NCBI RefSeq assembly: GCF_002982315.1 | Contig: NZ_MWZD01000017.1 | Coordinates: 744,001 to 808,000, forward strand | DNA: 64,000 nt | Origin: Leucobacter massiliensis | Lineage (GTDB): Bacteria > Actinomycetota > Actinomycetes > Actinomycetales > Microbacteriaceae | Direction: 5' to 3' | In this document: positions 11,017 through 19,401 of the stretch, in pieces | Layout of the letters: the number at the start of each line of letters is the position of its first letter | How positions within the stretch are numbered: the stretch's first letter is position 1 | The notes under the pieces: generated by a model | Database searches by the model: none | What the model saw: the letters and a program-made list of their open reading frames with translations, nothing else | Told to the model about the DNA's origin: nothing | Made by a program: the position numbers and the translations under genes

Positions 11017-11649
11017 CTAGAAGCGCCACACCGCGGCCTGGAAACCGGCCGGGGGCGCCGGGGTCCAGTTCTCGTCCTTGCTGACGAGGCCGGAACCGCC
11101 CGGATTGTTGGACTCGATGATCGTGAAGGTGCCGTCGTCGTGCACCTCCGTGATGAGCACCGTATGCACGCCCGTCACCCACGAGGTGGGTGAGGCGACG
11201 TACTCGTACTGCACCACGTCGCCCGGCTCCGCCTGGGCGAGCGTCACCCGCGTCGCGCCATCGTAGTTGGAGACGGGATCGCCGCCGCCACCCCAGTTGC
11301 CGCCGCCCGCCCGGATCCAGCGCTGCGCGGACATGATGCACTCGCCCGGCTGGTTCCAGCCCGTCGCCCGGCTCGTGCCGACCTCGCTCTCCGCGAGCGA
11401 GATCGCTGCGTCCACGTCGAAGTGGTGGGGAACATGCGCCACCTCGTCGACGCTCAGCACCGACTCGATCGGCGCCCCGGCCAGCGCATCGCCCGTGTCC
11501 AGAGACTGGGAGACGGTCGTGGTGGCGGGCTGCACCGCGGCGAGAGAGAAATCCTCGACCGGCGCCTCGGCCATCGCGGGTGCCGCACCGAAGGCGAAGA
11601 TGACAGTGGAGACGAGGCTCACAGCAAACGCCTTGGCAGAAACTCTCAC
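11017..11649 (-). CDS. Secreted CHAP-domain protein (probable amidase/peptidase)
   Basis: A 210-residue protein with an N-terminal signal peptide (basic MRVSAK, hydrophobic stretch, AxA-type site near APAMAEA). The C-terminal 110 residues fit a CHAP domain: the putative nucleophile Cys in PGECIMSAQRWI and the His in TGVHTVLITEV, with ESNN following. CHAP proteins hydrolyse peptidoglycan stem or cross-bridge bonds outside the cell. The residues 30-80 form a low-complexity linker. GTG 11649 is used with GGAG about 8 bases upstream. It stands alone. Autolysin versus protective or conjugal role cannot be told. Confidence 0.8.
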   Translation of the reverse strand: MRVSAKAFAVSLVSTVIFAFGAAPAMAEAPVEDFSLAAVQPATTTVSQSLDTGDALAGAPIESVLSVDEVAHVPHHFDVDAAISLAESEVGTSRATGWNQPGECIMSAQRWIRAGGGNWGGGGDPVSNYDGATRVTLAQAEPGDVVQYEYVASPTSWVTGVHTVLITEVHDDGTFTIIESNNPGGSGLVSKDENWTPAPPAGFQAAVWRF

Positions 11650-11932
11650 GCGAAAACTCCGGGGGGTTGAACAATACGATGCGCTGGGCTACGGCCCGAG
11701 CGCCTCAACAAGTATGCGTTACCGTTCCGTTATGTTCAAGTTATGCCGCGAAATGCCGCGTTCACCCGGCAAGCTCCAAGGCCGCGGTCAGCTTCGGCCC
11801 CGCCCGCGCGAGGCACCGCACCCGCCTCGCTCACGCATCCCCGCAGCGCCCACCCAGCCGCCCGCGCCGCCCCCGTTTCGGCCAGAACGCCAGAACCCGC
11901 TAGACTGGTGGCCGCCGGTCACGCGCCGGTGA

Positions 11933-12017
11933 GGAGGATTCGCCTAGCGGCCTATGGCGCACGCCTGGAACGCGTGTTGGGTTCACGCCCTCGGGGGTTC
12001 AAATCCCCCATCCTCCG
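11933..12017 (+). tRNA. tRNA-Ser (anticodon GGA)
   Basis: Folds as a class II tRNA: 7-bp acceptor (GGAGGAT/ATCCTCC), D arm GCC...GGC, anticodon stem CACGC/GCGTG with loop CTGGAAC (anticodon GGA), a long variable arm, and T arm GGGGG-TTCAAAT-CCCCC. Discriminator G is usual for serine. CCA is not encoded. A terminator hairpin follows 5 bases later. Confidence 0.95.
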
Positions 12018-12081
12018 CTCCAGAGCCCCCTGCATGCGCAGGGGGCTCTTCCGCTTCGGCTGGGGGCTCATCGAGAACCCC
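11994..12081 (+). repeat. 88-bp direct repeat, copy 1 (tRNA-Ser 3' end plus terminator)
   Basis: Covers the T arm, acceptor 3' strand and the downstream terminator of tRNA-Ser. An identical copy lies 158 bases downstream (12152-12239). The unit ends in GAGAACCCC at both places. Confidence 0.95.
12022..12049 (+). terminator. tRNA-Ser terminator hairpin
   Basis: Perfect 12-bp stem (AGAGCCCCCTGC and its complement) with loop ATGC, followed by TCC. Directly downstream of tRNA-Ser. Repeated exactly at 12180-12207. Confidence 0.85.
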
Positions 12082-12151
12082 GTGACTGGCGCCGAGGGCG
12101 GCGCCAGCGGCGTGCGCGCGCAACGCGGTGCGTTGCCTCAAGCGCGCGGCC

Positions 12152-12239
12152 GGGGTTCAAATCCCCCATCCTCCGCTCCAGAGCCCCCTGCATGCGCAGG
12201 GGGCTCTTCCGCTTCGGCTGGGGGCTCATCGAGAACCCC
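12152..12239 (+). repeat. 88-bp direct repeat, copy 2 (tRNA-Ser 3' remnant plus terminator)
   Basis: Exact copy of 11994-12081. The 5' half of a tRNA is not preserved upstream: a GCAAC/GTTGC stem with a 7-base loop is present (12120-12136), but the T before the anticodon and the acceptor 5' strand are missing. It reads as a tRNA 3' remnant, as found at integration (att) scars or after unequal recombination of a tRNA pair; an assembly duplication is also possible. The 70 bases between copies contain no gene. Confidence 0.85.
12180..12207 (+). terminator. Duplicated terminator hairpin
   Basis: Second copy of the 12-bp GC stem with ATGC loop. On the minus strand it lies 44 bases downstream of the small gene ending at 12251 and could end that transcript too. 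Confidence 0.7.
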
Positions 12240-12250
12240 TGAACCGGCCC

Positions 12251-12469
12251 TTACTCTCCGTCGTAGTTCTCCGACCGCGCTGCCCGCCGCCGGGGCTGGG
12301 TCGTCGCCTTCACGAACAGCCGCACCAGCCCGCGCTTCTTCTCCAGATAGGCGTGCCGCTCGATGTCTCCGGCCGCATACTGCGCCTCGAGCTCCGCGAT
12401 GACGCGCTCCGCGTGCGCAGCGTCGTAGCGCGAGGCCGCGGGCTCGAGCGCGCCCGAATCCCGGATCAC
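12251..12469 (-). CDS. Small SHOCT-like protein, possibly frameshifted at its 5' end
   Basis: The 72-residue product from GTG 12469 contains RYDAAHAERVIAELEAQYAAGDIERHAYLEKKRGLV, resembling short helical C-terminal oligomerisation (SHOCT-like) domains, followed by a basic tail. The start is uncertain. In another frame just upstream, an ATG (12531 on the minus strand) opens a 22-codon stretch whose TGA overlaps this GTG. Either a short leader is translationally coupled to this gene or one base change has split a longer protein. I see no known partner; the butyrolactone module is divergent from it. Confidence 0.45.
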   Translation of the reverse strand: MIRDSGALEPAASRYDAAHAERVIAELEAQYAAGDIERHAYLEKKRGLVRLFVKATTQPRRRAARSENYDGE

Positions 12470-12663
12470 CGCGGATCCCCGATCGCCTCGCGCCGCACCG
12501 CTCTCGCGTCCGTGTCTCCCCCGAACATGCCCATGGCTGATGAGCGTACGCCCCACCCCTGACAGCGGGGCGACACGAGAGGACTCGAACCGCAGCGGTC
12601 TCCCGTATCCCCGGCTCCTGTGCCACAATTCATTCAGGAGTCCGACTTAGGGGGACGGGGACG

Positions 12664-13578
12664 ATGGTGATCGCGGAAGTCGATGAGGGGCACGCGCCCC
12701 CGCTCCCGGGGGAGGACGGGCTCGACGGAGCCGTGCCCCCGGAGCTCGTGCACAAGGTCGAGCAGCGTCACGGCTGGCTCACCGCCTCCACCCCGAACGG
12801 CGAGGACGCCATCGACTTCGGGTATCGCCTGCCCGGCGATCTGCGGCCCGGCGCTGCGGAGTACGTCGAGGTGCAGCGGCAGGCGACGCACGCGCTCGCC
12901 CACCTGCTGCTGCGCGTTCCCTTCGAGAGCCGGGCCATGCTCTCCTCCGCGGATCTCGTCTTCCACGGTGATGAGCCCGGCGAGGCGGCGCCGCGTGCCG
13001 GCCGAGCGCGGCTGCGCACCCGCGTCGATGGCCGCGCGGTCCGCGGCGTCGCTCACATCGATGTCGGCGCGGAGTTCTTCGCGGGGAACGACGCGCCCTC
13101 CGGCGCCTGCTTCGCGACCGGCCGGATCACCGGCAAGTACCTCCCGCAGCGGCTCTACGATCGGCTCCGCACCGCGGCCGCCCCCGCTGCGAGCAAAGCC
13201 GCGGCGGAGTCCGGCGTCACGGACCCCGCGGCGCCGGAGCACGAGACCGCGGCCTCCGCGCTCGTCGACGCGCTCGCGGTCGAAGAGCTGGTGGTGGACC
13301 GAAGCAACCCGATCCTCGCCGACCACGAGACGGACCACGTGGACGGGATGGCGGTCGTGTGCGCGTCCGAGGAGATGGCCTCCCGCTTCATGCCCGGGCG
13401 CCGCCTGCGCGGCATCACCACGCGCTTCATCGCCTTCATCGAGAAGGCGGAGCCCGCGCGCCTGGCGGTACGCCAGGACGGTGAGCGCCTCATCGTGTCG
13501 GTCGTGCAGCGGGGCGCCGTGCGCGCCGAGACCGTGATGCGCTTCGACGAGGCGGGCGACCGGGAGGACCAGGCATGA
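12664..13578 (+). CDS. AfsA-type (butyrolactone biosynthesis) hotdog protein
   Basis: AfsA-family proteins condense a beta-ketoacyl-ACP with dihydroxyacetone phosphate, the first step to A-factor-like gamma-butyrolactone signals. Visible family features: N-terminal VPPELVHKVEQRHGWLT (start of the first hotdog half), RQATHALAHLLLRVPFESR, and the second-half signature SNPILADHETDHVDGMAV (residues about 215-232), matching the DH..DHVPGM motif. Length 304 aa is typical. ATG 12664 has an AGGGGGA site upstream. It overlaps the SDR gene by 4 bases, and a TetR gene follows, the classical grouping for autoregulator synthesis and sensing. Related AfsA-like enzymes make other lipid signals, so the exact product is unknown. 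Confidence 0.85.
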   Translation: MVIAEVDEGHAPPLPGEDGLDGAVPPELVHKVEQRHGWLTASTPNGEDAIDFGYRLPGDLRPGAAEYVEVQRQATHALAHLLLRVPFESRAMLSSADLVFHGDEPGEAAPRAGRARLRTRVDGRAVRGVAHIDVGAEFFAGNDAPSGACFATGRITGKYLPQRLYDRLRTAAAPAASKAAAESGVTDPAAPEHETAASALVDALAVEELVVDRSNPILADHETDHVDGMAVVCASEEMASRFMPGRRLRGITTRFIAFIEKAEPARLAVRQDGERLIVSVVQRGAVRAETVMRFDEAGDREDQA

Positions 13579-14432
13579 GCGGTGACGGAGCCCGAGTGGC
13601 GGGCGGCACCGGACCGGACTCCGGGACCGTCCGCTTCGCGGTGGTCACCGGCGCGACCGGCGGCATCGGCTCGGCGATCTGCGCCGCCCTCGCGGACTCG
13701 GGACACGCGGTGCTCGCGCACTACGGCAGCCGGGAGGAGCGCGCCCGCGAACTGCAGCAGAAGCTGCGTGACCGCGGTGCGCGCTGCCACCTGATCGGCG
13801 CCGATCTCGGCGATCCCGCCGGAGTGGACGCCGTGGTGCGCCACGTCGGCGCGCTGCTGGAGGAGCACCCGGAGTACCGCCTCACGGCGCTCGTCAACAA
13901 CGCGGCGAAGATGCTCAGCCCCTCCTTCGCCGACACCACGCCCGCCGACTTCGACCGTTACTTCGCCATCAACACCCGGGCACCCTTCTTCCTCGCGCAG
14001 GGACTCGTCCCCCTCATGCCTCCCGGTGGCTCCGTCGTCAACATGTCCTCTGCCTCTGCGCACTTCTCGAGTCCCGGCGACATCAGCTACGCGATGAGCA
14101 AGGCTGCGGTCGAGTCGCTCACGCGCAACATGGCGGAGGCGATCGCGTCCCGCGGGATCCGGGTGAACGCCGTCATCCCGGGCTTCACCGACAACGGCCA
14201 CCCTGGCTTCCGAAGCGCAGCGGTGCGGGAGTACATGGCCTCCTTCGCGGTGCTGGGGGGCGTCTCCGAGCCCGAGACGGTGGCGGCCGCGGTTGCGTTC
14301 CTCGCCTCTGACGCGGCGAAGCGCACCACCGGGACCACGCTCGACGTGTCCGGGGGAAGCACGCTCAGCGCGCGCGGCGCCCGCAAGCACTCGGTGAAGG
14401 AACTGCTGGCTGAGGACCAGGAGGAAGTCTGA
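13575..14432 (+). CDS. SDR-family reductase (candidate butyrolactone ketoreductase)
   Basis: Classical short-chain dehydrogenase, 285 aa: NAD(P) motif TGATGGIG, NNAA, catalytic Ser in MSSASAH and YxxxK in SYAMSKAAV, then PG.TDNGHPGF and a C-terminal GTTLDVSGG. The ATG overlaps the afsA-like stop (ATGA), implying coupled translation. By position it most likely reduces the butenolide or keto intermediate made by the AfsA-like enzyme (as the ketoreductases of Streptomyces signal pathways do), but the enzyme class alone does not prove that. A 3-oxoacyl-ACP reductase role is the alternative. Confidence 0.88.
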   Translation: MSGDGARVAGGTGPDSGTVRFAVVTGATGGIGSAICAALADSGHAVLAHYGSREERARELQQKLRDRGARCHLIGADLGDPAGVDAVVRHVGALLEEHPEYRLTALVNNAAKMLSPSFADTTPADFDRYFAINTRAPFFLAQGLVPLMPPGGSVVNMSSASAHFSSPGDISYAMSKAAVESLTRNMAEAIASRGIRVNAVIPGFTDNGHPGFRSAAVREYMASFAVLGGVSEPETVAAAVAFLASDAAKRTTGTTLDVSGGSTLSARGARKHSVKELLAEDQEEV

Positions 14433-14481
14433 AGGCTGCAGACGGGGAGCAATGAGGAACGTGTGTAAGAATCTCCCGTGT

Positions 14482-14495
14482 GGCCGGAACCGGCC
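14482..14495. promoter_or_regulatory. Palindrome in front of the TetR gene (candidate autoregulatory operator)
   Basis: GGCCGG-AA-CCGGCC inverted repeat in the 90-base gap before the TetR start, just downstream of a TAAGAAT (14466-14472) that could be a -10 box. Binding there would block transcription. It does not match the AT-rich ARE consensus of Streptomyces receptors, so the assignment is weak. Confidence 0.35.
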
Positions 14496-14521
14496 GGGGA
14501 ATGAGTAAGGGGAGTGCGCGG

Positions 14522-15133
14522 ATGAGCCGAGTGGGCGAGGTACGCCGGAAGCAGCAACGCGGGATCAGGACGCGGCTGGCGCTGCTGGAGGCTGCCGGCC
14601 GGGTGTTCGCGCGGATGGAGTACGACAAGGCCAAGCTGAAGGACATCTCCGATGACGCGGGGATCAGCCTCGGCTCGCTCTACTTCCACTTCGGGAACAA
14701 GGACGATGTGGCGGCAGCCGTGCTCGACGTGCAGCAGGAGCGCATGACCGAGGTGCTCTCCGCGGTCGTGGAGGAGACCGAGGGCACCTCGCTGGAGCGA
14801 CTGCTCGACCTCCTGGAGGGGATGGCGGAACTGATCGCCGGCGACGCGCTCGTGCAGGCCGGGATCCGGCTGCTGACGTCCCTGCCGGACGAGCTGAAGG
14901 ATCGCGGCTACGGCTACTACGACGAGTGGCAGCGCGTCACGGCCACGCTCGTCGGCGAAGGGGTGGAGGACGGCTCCGTGACGTCCGGCATTCCGGCCCA
15001 CGAGCTCGCGGAGGTCGTCAACGAGACCTTCGTCGGCGCCCAGGTGCTCTCGGGCATGCTCGACGGCTGGCAGACGCTGCCCGGCCGCGTGCGCCGCGCC
15101 CGCCCGCGGCTCGAGCAGCTGCTCGCCCCCTGA
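14522..15133 (+). CDS. TetR-family regulator resembling gamma-butyrolactone receptors
   Basis: A 203-residue repressor with an N-terminal helix-turn-helix: RTRLALLEAAGRVFARMEYD, ISDDAGISLGSLYFHF and NKDDVAAAVLDVQQ. The GSLYFHF...K-AVLDEQ-like wording is characteristic of the ScbR/ArpA branch, and the location right after the AfsA/SDR pair supports a receptor for the signal they make. The C-terminal ligand domain is less telling. ATG 14522 is selected for its AAGGGGAG site 7 bases upstream; in-frame GTG 14480 and ATG 14501 have none. A GC palindrome sits in the leader. A hairpin follows the stop. Confidence 0.8.
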   Translation: MSRVGEVRRKQQRGIRTRLALLEAAGRVFARMEYDKAKLKDISDDAGISLGSLYFHFGNKDDVAAAVLDVQQERMTEVLSAVVEETEGTSLERLLDLLEGMAELIAGDALVQAGIRLLTSLPDELKDRGYGYYDEWQRVTATLVGEGVEDGSVTSGIPAHELAEVVNETFVGAQVLSGMLDGWQTLPGRVRRARPRLEQLLAP

Positions 15134-15167
15134 GCCGCCGCGCCCGCTCGGGCGCGCCTGGCGGCTC
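15132..15167. terminator. Hairpin between convergent TetR and LLM genes
   Basis: Outer arms GAGCCGCC/GGCGGCTC and an inner perfect 8-bp stem (CGCGCCCG/CGGGCGCG) with a small bulge. No T-run. Likely bidirectional terminator. Confidence 0.6.
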
Positions 15168-15209
15168 GCGCTGGGTGGCGTCGCGCCGCGCTGGGCGGCG
15201 AGGCACGCC

Positions 15210-16193
15210 TCAGGCTGCGGGGGCGGCGATCCGCACCGAAGCGAGCTGCTCCGCGCGCGTGGGCGCGGCGTGCACCGTGATCAGCTCGTCCGCCCCGGCG
15301 AAGCGCGCGAACGCCTCCAGCTCCTCGCGCACCCGATCCGGTCCGCCGATCGCGGTGTAGCGCATCATGCCGCGGATCTCGCGACCCGCCGGGGTGTCGA
15401 CGAGCGCGGAAGCCTCATCGGCGGTGAGCTCCCGATCCCGCCCGCGCGACAGGAACCGCCGCACCCGGTCCACCTCGGCGCGGGCGAACAGCGCCTCGGC
15501 CTCCTCGTCGCTCTCCGCCGCGATCACATTGACCCCCGCGCTCACGTAGGGTTCGGGGTGCGCCTCGCTCGGCACGTAGCTCGCGCGGTAGTGCTGCACC
15601 GCCGCGGTGAGCTGCTGCGGCGCGAAGTGGGATGCGAAGGAGTAGGGGAGTCCGAGCTGCGCGGCGAGGCTCGCGCCGAACATGCTCGAGCCGAGGATGG
15701 TGAGCGGCACGCGGGTGCCGCGCCCCGGGTAGGCGTTCACGGCGGTGCGCGGCAGCTCGTCGGAGAGGTAGCGCTGCAGCTCGGCCACGTCGGCGGGGAA
15801 GCTCTCGGCTGCCTCGTACGTGCGGCGCAGCGCCCGGAAGGTCGCCCCGTCGGTGCCGGGCGCGCGGCCGAGGCCCAGGTCGATGCGGCCGGGGTGCAGC
15901 TCGGCGAGCGTGCCGAACTGCTCGGCGATCACGAGCGGCGAGTGGTTGGGCAGCATGATGCCGCCCGCGCCCAGGCCGATGGCCGAGGTCTGCGCGGCGA
16001 TGTGCGCGATGAGCACCGCCGTCGCGCTCGACGCGATCGAGGGCATGTTGTGGTGCTCGGCGTACCAGATGCGGCGGTAGCCGCTGCGCTCGGCGAGCCG
16101 CGCCACCTCGACCGAGTGGGCGAAGGCGTCGGCGATGCTGCCGTTCGCCTCGACGGTGGCGAGATCGAGGATGGAGAGCGGGGTCGCGTTCAT
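15210..16193 (-). CDS. LLM-class flavin-dependent oxidoreductase (MsnO8/YhbW-like group)
   Basis: 327-residue luciferase-fold protein: [15 protein letters not shown]-terminus, [59 protein letters not shown]. The AEHH and [10 protein letters not shown] signatures define this large actinobacterial subgroup, which is usually annotated without a known substrate. ATG 16193 was preferred over upstream in-frame starts because homology-like sequence begins there. Stands alone, convergent with the TetR gene. Confidence 0.88.
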   Translation of the reverse strand: MNATPLSILDLATVEANGSIADAFAHSVEVARLAERSGYRRIWYAEHHNMPSIASSATAVLIAHIAAQTSAIGLGAGGIMLPNHSPLVIAEQFGTLAELHPGRIDLGLGRAPGTDGATFRALRRTYEAAESFPADVAELQRYLSDELPRTAVNAYPGRGTRVPLTILGSSMFGASLAAQLGLPYSFASHFAPQQLTAAVQHYRASYVPSEAHPEPYVSAGVNVIAAESDEEAEALFARAEVDRVRRFLSRGRDRELTADEASALVDTPAGREIRGMMRYTAIGGPDRVREELEAFARFAGADELITVHAAPTRAEQLASVRIAAPAA

Positions 16194-16321
16194 ACGGGAT
16201 GCAACGCGGATCGCCGCGGCCGGATTCCCGTTCGGGCGCGGGCGGGCCAGGATGCGGCGCTGCGGGGCCCCGGATCGCAAGCGGCCCGCGCCCCCCTCGG
16301 CGGCTCCGTATCCCTGCCCGC

Positions 16322-17170
16322 TCAGATCACGTCGCGGCGCCAGCGCAGAGCCCAGCCCGCGCCCACGGTCAGGACCGCGTAGGCGAGCAACACGAGCAGT
16401 CCCGCGCCGATGCCGAGCGGTTCAACGCCGGAGGCAGCGCCCGCGCCGGCGTTCGACATGCTCGACATGACGCTCGCCCCGACGAAGGCGTCGGTGGCGG
16501 CGCCGGGCAGGAACTTCGCGATCTGCGCGCTCCACTCCCAGAACTGGGCGCCGGTGCGCAGCACGGGCTCGACGAACTGGGTGAAGACGAGCGCCAGTAC
16601 GATCGCAAAGGCCTGATTCCGCACGAGCACGCCGATCCCGAATCCGATGATCGCCCACAGCCCGATCGCGCCGAGCACTCGCAGCGCCAGCAGCCAGGTC
16701 TCGCCCGAGTCGAGCATGGGGTCGCCGCCGGTCGCCGCCAGCACCGTGGCGCCCGCGCCGAACGCCCCGGCGAGGCCCGCGATCCCGAGCAGGATCCCGA
16801 AGCCGAGCAGCACGATCGTCTTGCTCAGCAGCACGATCCCGCGCCGGGGTTCGAGCACGAAGGTGAGCGCGAGGGTGCGGTGGCGCATCTCGCCGGTGGC
16901 CATGAGCGCACCGAGCAGCAGCGGCACGGCGTAGCCGAGCGCCGAGACGGTCGAGTAGACGAGATCGGCGGTGTCCTGGGGCGGCAGTCCCGCGGCCGCT
17001 CCGCCACCCTGCGTCTCGCCGAGCGCGTCCGCCATCGCGCCGAAGACGAAGCCGAACATGCCCGCCATCATGGCGGAGTAGGCCGCGAGCACGATCGCGA
17101 GGATCCACCACAGCTTGGTGGAGCGCACCTTGCGCCACTCGGAGGAGAGGCTGCGGCTCACGCGGCTCAT
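16322..17170 (-). CDS. ABC-2 type transporter permease
   Basis: 282-residue membrane protein with an N-terminal amphipathic segment ([13 protein letters not shown]) and six hydrophobic helices; the first helix is followed by a long extracytoplasmic loop rich in Gly/Ala. This layout is typical of ABC-2 exporters paired with a CcmA-like ATPase. It overlaps the ATPase gene by 4 bases. Cargo is unknown; drug, lantibiotic-resistance or lipid export are all possible. Confidence 0.85.
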   Translation of the reverse strand: MSRVSRSLSSEWRKVRSTKLWWILAIVLAAYSAMMAGMFGFVFGAMADALGETQGGGAAAGLPPQDTADLVYSTVSALGYAVPLLLGALMATGEMRHRTLALTFVLEPRRGIVLLSKTIVLLGFGILLGIAGLAGAFGAGATVLAATGGDPMLDSGETWLLALRVLGAIGLWAIIGFGIGVLVRNQAFAIVLALVFTQFVEPVLRTGAQFWEWSAQIAKFLPGAATDAFVGASVMSSMSNAGAGAASGVEPLGIGAGLLVLLAYAVLTVGAGWALRWRRDVI

Positions 17171-18126
17171 GCGGCGCCCCCTTCCGTCGCGGCCACGACG
17201 GGCGGCTCGGTCGCGGCGTCCTCCACGAGCGCGAGGAAGCTCTGCTCGAGCTCGGCCTGCTCGACGCTGAGGTGGGAGAGGGGGATCCCCGCGGCGAGAG
17301 CGGTGAGGCCCACGGAGGCGGGATCCATGCCGGTCACCCGCATGACGGCTCCGCGCACCCCGTGCACCCCTGCTCCCGCAGCCTGCAGCGCCTGGGCGAG
17401 CGTCGCGTGCTCGCCGTCGGCGTCGCGCGCGACGCTCACGAGGACGGTGCGCTCACCGCTGCCGCGCTGCAGCTCGTCGAGGGTGCCCGCGAAGGCGAGT
17501 TCGCCGCGGCGGATCACCACCACGTCGTCGACGGTCTGCTGCACCTCGCTCAGGAGGTGCGAGGAGAGCAGCACGGTCCTCCCCTCGCTCGCGAGGTGGC
17601 GCAGGAAGAGCCGGATCCAGCGGATGCCCTCCGGATCGAGGCCGTTGATCGGCTCGTCGAGCAGCAGCACGCCGGGGTCGCCCAGCAGTGCCGCGGCGAG
17701 TGCGAGGCGCTGGCGCATGCCGAGGGAGTAGCCGCCGGTCTTGCGGTCGGCGGCGTCTGCGAGCCCGACGAGCGCGAGCTTCTCGTCGACGGCGCCGGCG
17801 GGGACGCCGATGGCGCGTCGCACGATGTCGAGGTGGGCGCGGCCGGTGTGGGCGGGGTGGAAGTCGGCGGAGAGCGAGGATCCGACGGTGAGTGCCGGAC
17901 GGTCGAGCCGGGCGTAGGGCACACCGCCGATCGTGGCGGTGCCGCTGTCGGGACGGGTGAGGCCGAGCACCATCGAGAGGGTGGTGGTCTTGCCGGAGCC
18001 GTTCGGCCCGAGGAATCCGGTCACCCGGCCGGGCTGGGCGGTGAAGCTGAGCCGGTGCACCGCCTGGACGCCGCCGAAGCGCTTCGACAGGCCGTTCACC
18101 TCCACGGGTACTGCGTGCTGAGTCAT
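17167..18126 (-). CDS. ABC transporter ATP-binding protein (CcmA/bacitracin-export type)
   Basis: 319-residue ATPase: Walker A GPNGSGKTTT, Q-loop region, signature YSLGMRQRLALAAALLGDP, Walker B VLLLDEPINGLDPEG, H-loop SSHLL. A C-terminal ~95-residue extension resembles that of exporters with regulatory tails. First gene of the two-gene exporter operon; ATG 18126 has GAGAGGGG upstream. A palindrome over the TACAAT -10 box suggests control by a repressor. Confidence 0.92.
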   Translation of the reverse strand: MTQHAVPVEVNGLSKRFGGVQAVHRLSFTAQPGRVTGFLGPNGSGKTTTLSMVLGLTRPDSGTATIGGVPYARLDRPALTVGSSLSADFHPAHTGRAHLDIVRRAIGVPAGAVDEKLALVGLADAADRKTGGYSLGMRQRLALAAALLGDPGVLLLDEPINGLDPEGIRWIRLFLRHLASEGRTVLLSSHLLSEVQQTVDDVVVIRRGELAFAGTLDELQRGSGERTVLVSVARDADGEHATLAQALQAAGAGVHGVRGAVMRVTGMDPASVGLTALAAGIPLSHLSVEQAELEQSFLALVEDAATEPPVVAATEGGAA

Positions 18127-18150
18127 GGACGCCCCTCTCGGCCCGGTCGC

Positions 18151-18177
18151 GATAACTCTATTGTAGCTAGAACTATC
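18151..18177 (-). promoter_or_regulatory. Promoter and inverted repeat upstream of the ABC exporter operon
   Basis: Arms GATAACTCTA (18151-18160) and TAGAACTATC (18168-18177) pair at 8 of 10 positions around a 7-base spacer. On the minus strand a TACAAT -10 box (18165-18160) lies in the spacer and left arm. AT-rich compared with surroundings. The right arm shares AACTATCC with the operator at 20755-20772, so one regulator may act at both sites (inference). Confidence 0.55.
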
Positions 18178-18228
18178 CGATGCGCGGGGGCGCGGACCGG
18201 CGAGCCGGGCGCCGGGCTGCGGGGGCGC

Positions 18229-19401
18229 TCAGTGGCCGCCGCCGCGGTAGGGGCCGAGTGCGGCGAGGCGCTCGAGGTGCGCGGCGAGCGCGAAGCGCGG
18301 GTCCACGGTGCTCTCCTCGCCGGCCAGGAGCTGCGCGGCCCACTCGCCGAGCTGCGGCGAGAATTTGAAGCCGTGGCCGGAGAGCCCGGCGATCGTCACC
18401 AGCCGGCCGCTGTCGCTGCGGTCGACCACGGGCAGCCGGTCGGGCGTGTAGGCGCAGTGGTGCACGCTCTCGCGCACCGGTTCCGGATTGACGCCCTCGA
18501 AGAGCTCGGCGGCGCGCTGCCCGATCTTGATGAGCTCCGCGCGGGTGTGCGCGGCGGGCACCTCGTCCACGTCGCGGAGCACCGGCCACTCGGGGTTGGT
18601 GCACGCCTTGAAGGCGTAGCCGTCGAAGCTCGGGGCGCCGAAGAAGTGGACGGGCCCGAGGTCGCGGAGGAATGCGGGGAAGCGCTCGGGCACGAACATC
18701 TCGGGTCGCTTCGGCATGAACCAGGTGAGCCCCAGCACCTGCAGGCGCAGCAGCTCGTTCAGCTCGGGCGAGAGCCGGGTCGACCAGGAGCCGGAGGCGA
18801 GCAGCACGCGGTCCGCCAGCCAGGAGCCCTGCGTGGTGCGCACCACGATCCCGTCGCTGCGCTCCTCGATGCCGAGCACGGGCGTGTTGAAGAACAGCTG
18901 CGCGCCGTTCGCCTCGGCGAGGTCGAGCGCGCTCATCACCGCGACCTCTGGACGCAGCCCGCCGCCGTGGGCGTCGAGCAGGCCGACGTCGCCGTCGAAG
19001 ATCGTGTGCTGCGGGTACTCCCTGCGCAGTTCCTCGGTGCTGAGCATGCGGTGGGGGAGATCGAACTCGCGAACGGTGCCGAGGGCGGTCTCGAGGTCGG
19101 GGAAGCCCTCGGGTGCGATGCTCAGGCAGCCGACCTCGGCGTAGATGCTGCGGCCCGACTCGCGCTCCAGCTCGCGCCACAGCTCGCGGGATCGCTGGAT
19201 CATGCGCACATAGGTGGCGCCCTCGTGCACGGCGGTGCGGAAGACCCGCGACTCCCCGGCGTAGGAGCCGTGGGAGTGCACGCGGCCGAACTGCTCGATG
19301 CCGACGACCTCCAGCCCCTCTCGCTTGCTGAGCTGCCACAGGGCCATCGAGCCCACGGTGCCCGCGCCGATCACCACGACGTCGCTTCGCTGCAGATCCA
19401 T
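18229..19401 (-). CDS. FAD-dependent amine oxidase of the sarcosine/N-methyltryptophan oxidase family
   Basis: 390-residue flavoprotein with N-terminal Rossmann motif VIGAGTVGSMALWQLSK, RVHSHGSYAGESRVFR, and C-terminal GLSGHGFKFSPQLGEW. Cys316 in HHCAYTPDRLPVVD aligns with the cysteine that covalently holds FAD in monomeric sarcosine oxidase and MTOX, so covalent flavin is likely. It oxidises an amine or N-methyl amino acid to imine plus H2O2. ATG 19401 is chosen for the AGGAAC site upstream; an in-frame ATG at 19413 is possible. The ornithine-cyclodeaminase-like gene upstream on the same strand probably forms one transcription unit with it. Confidence 0.87.
   Translation of the reverse strand: MDLQRSDVVVIGAGTVGSMALWQLSKREGLEVVGIEQFGRVHSHGSYAGESRVFRTAVHEGATYVRMIQRSRELWRELERESGRSIYAEVGCLSIAPEGFPDLETALGTVREFDLPHRMLSTEELRREYPQHTIFDGDVGLLDAHGGGLRPEVAVMSALDLAEANGAQLFFNTPVLGIEERSDGIVVRTTQGSWLADRVLLASGSWSTRLSPELNELLRLQVLGLTWFMPKRPEMFVPERFPAFLRDLGPVHFFGAPSFDGYAFKACTNPEWPVLRDVDEVPAAHTRAELIKIGQRAAELFEGVNPEPVRESVHHCAYTPDRLPVVDRSDSGRLVTIAGLSGHGFKFSPQLGEWAAQLLAGEESTVDPRFALAAHLERLAALGPYRGGGH

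Noticed and set aside
12090-12168. Second tRNA-Ser
   Set aside because: Only the T arm and 3' acceptor match; 5' acceptor strand, D arm pairing and U33 are missing. Treated as a remnant.
14440-14521. Streptomyces-type ARE operator in front of the TetR gene
   Set aside because: The gap has only a GC palindrome that does not fit the ARE consensus; listed as a weak candidate operator only.
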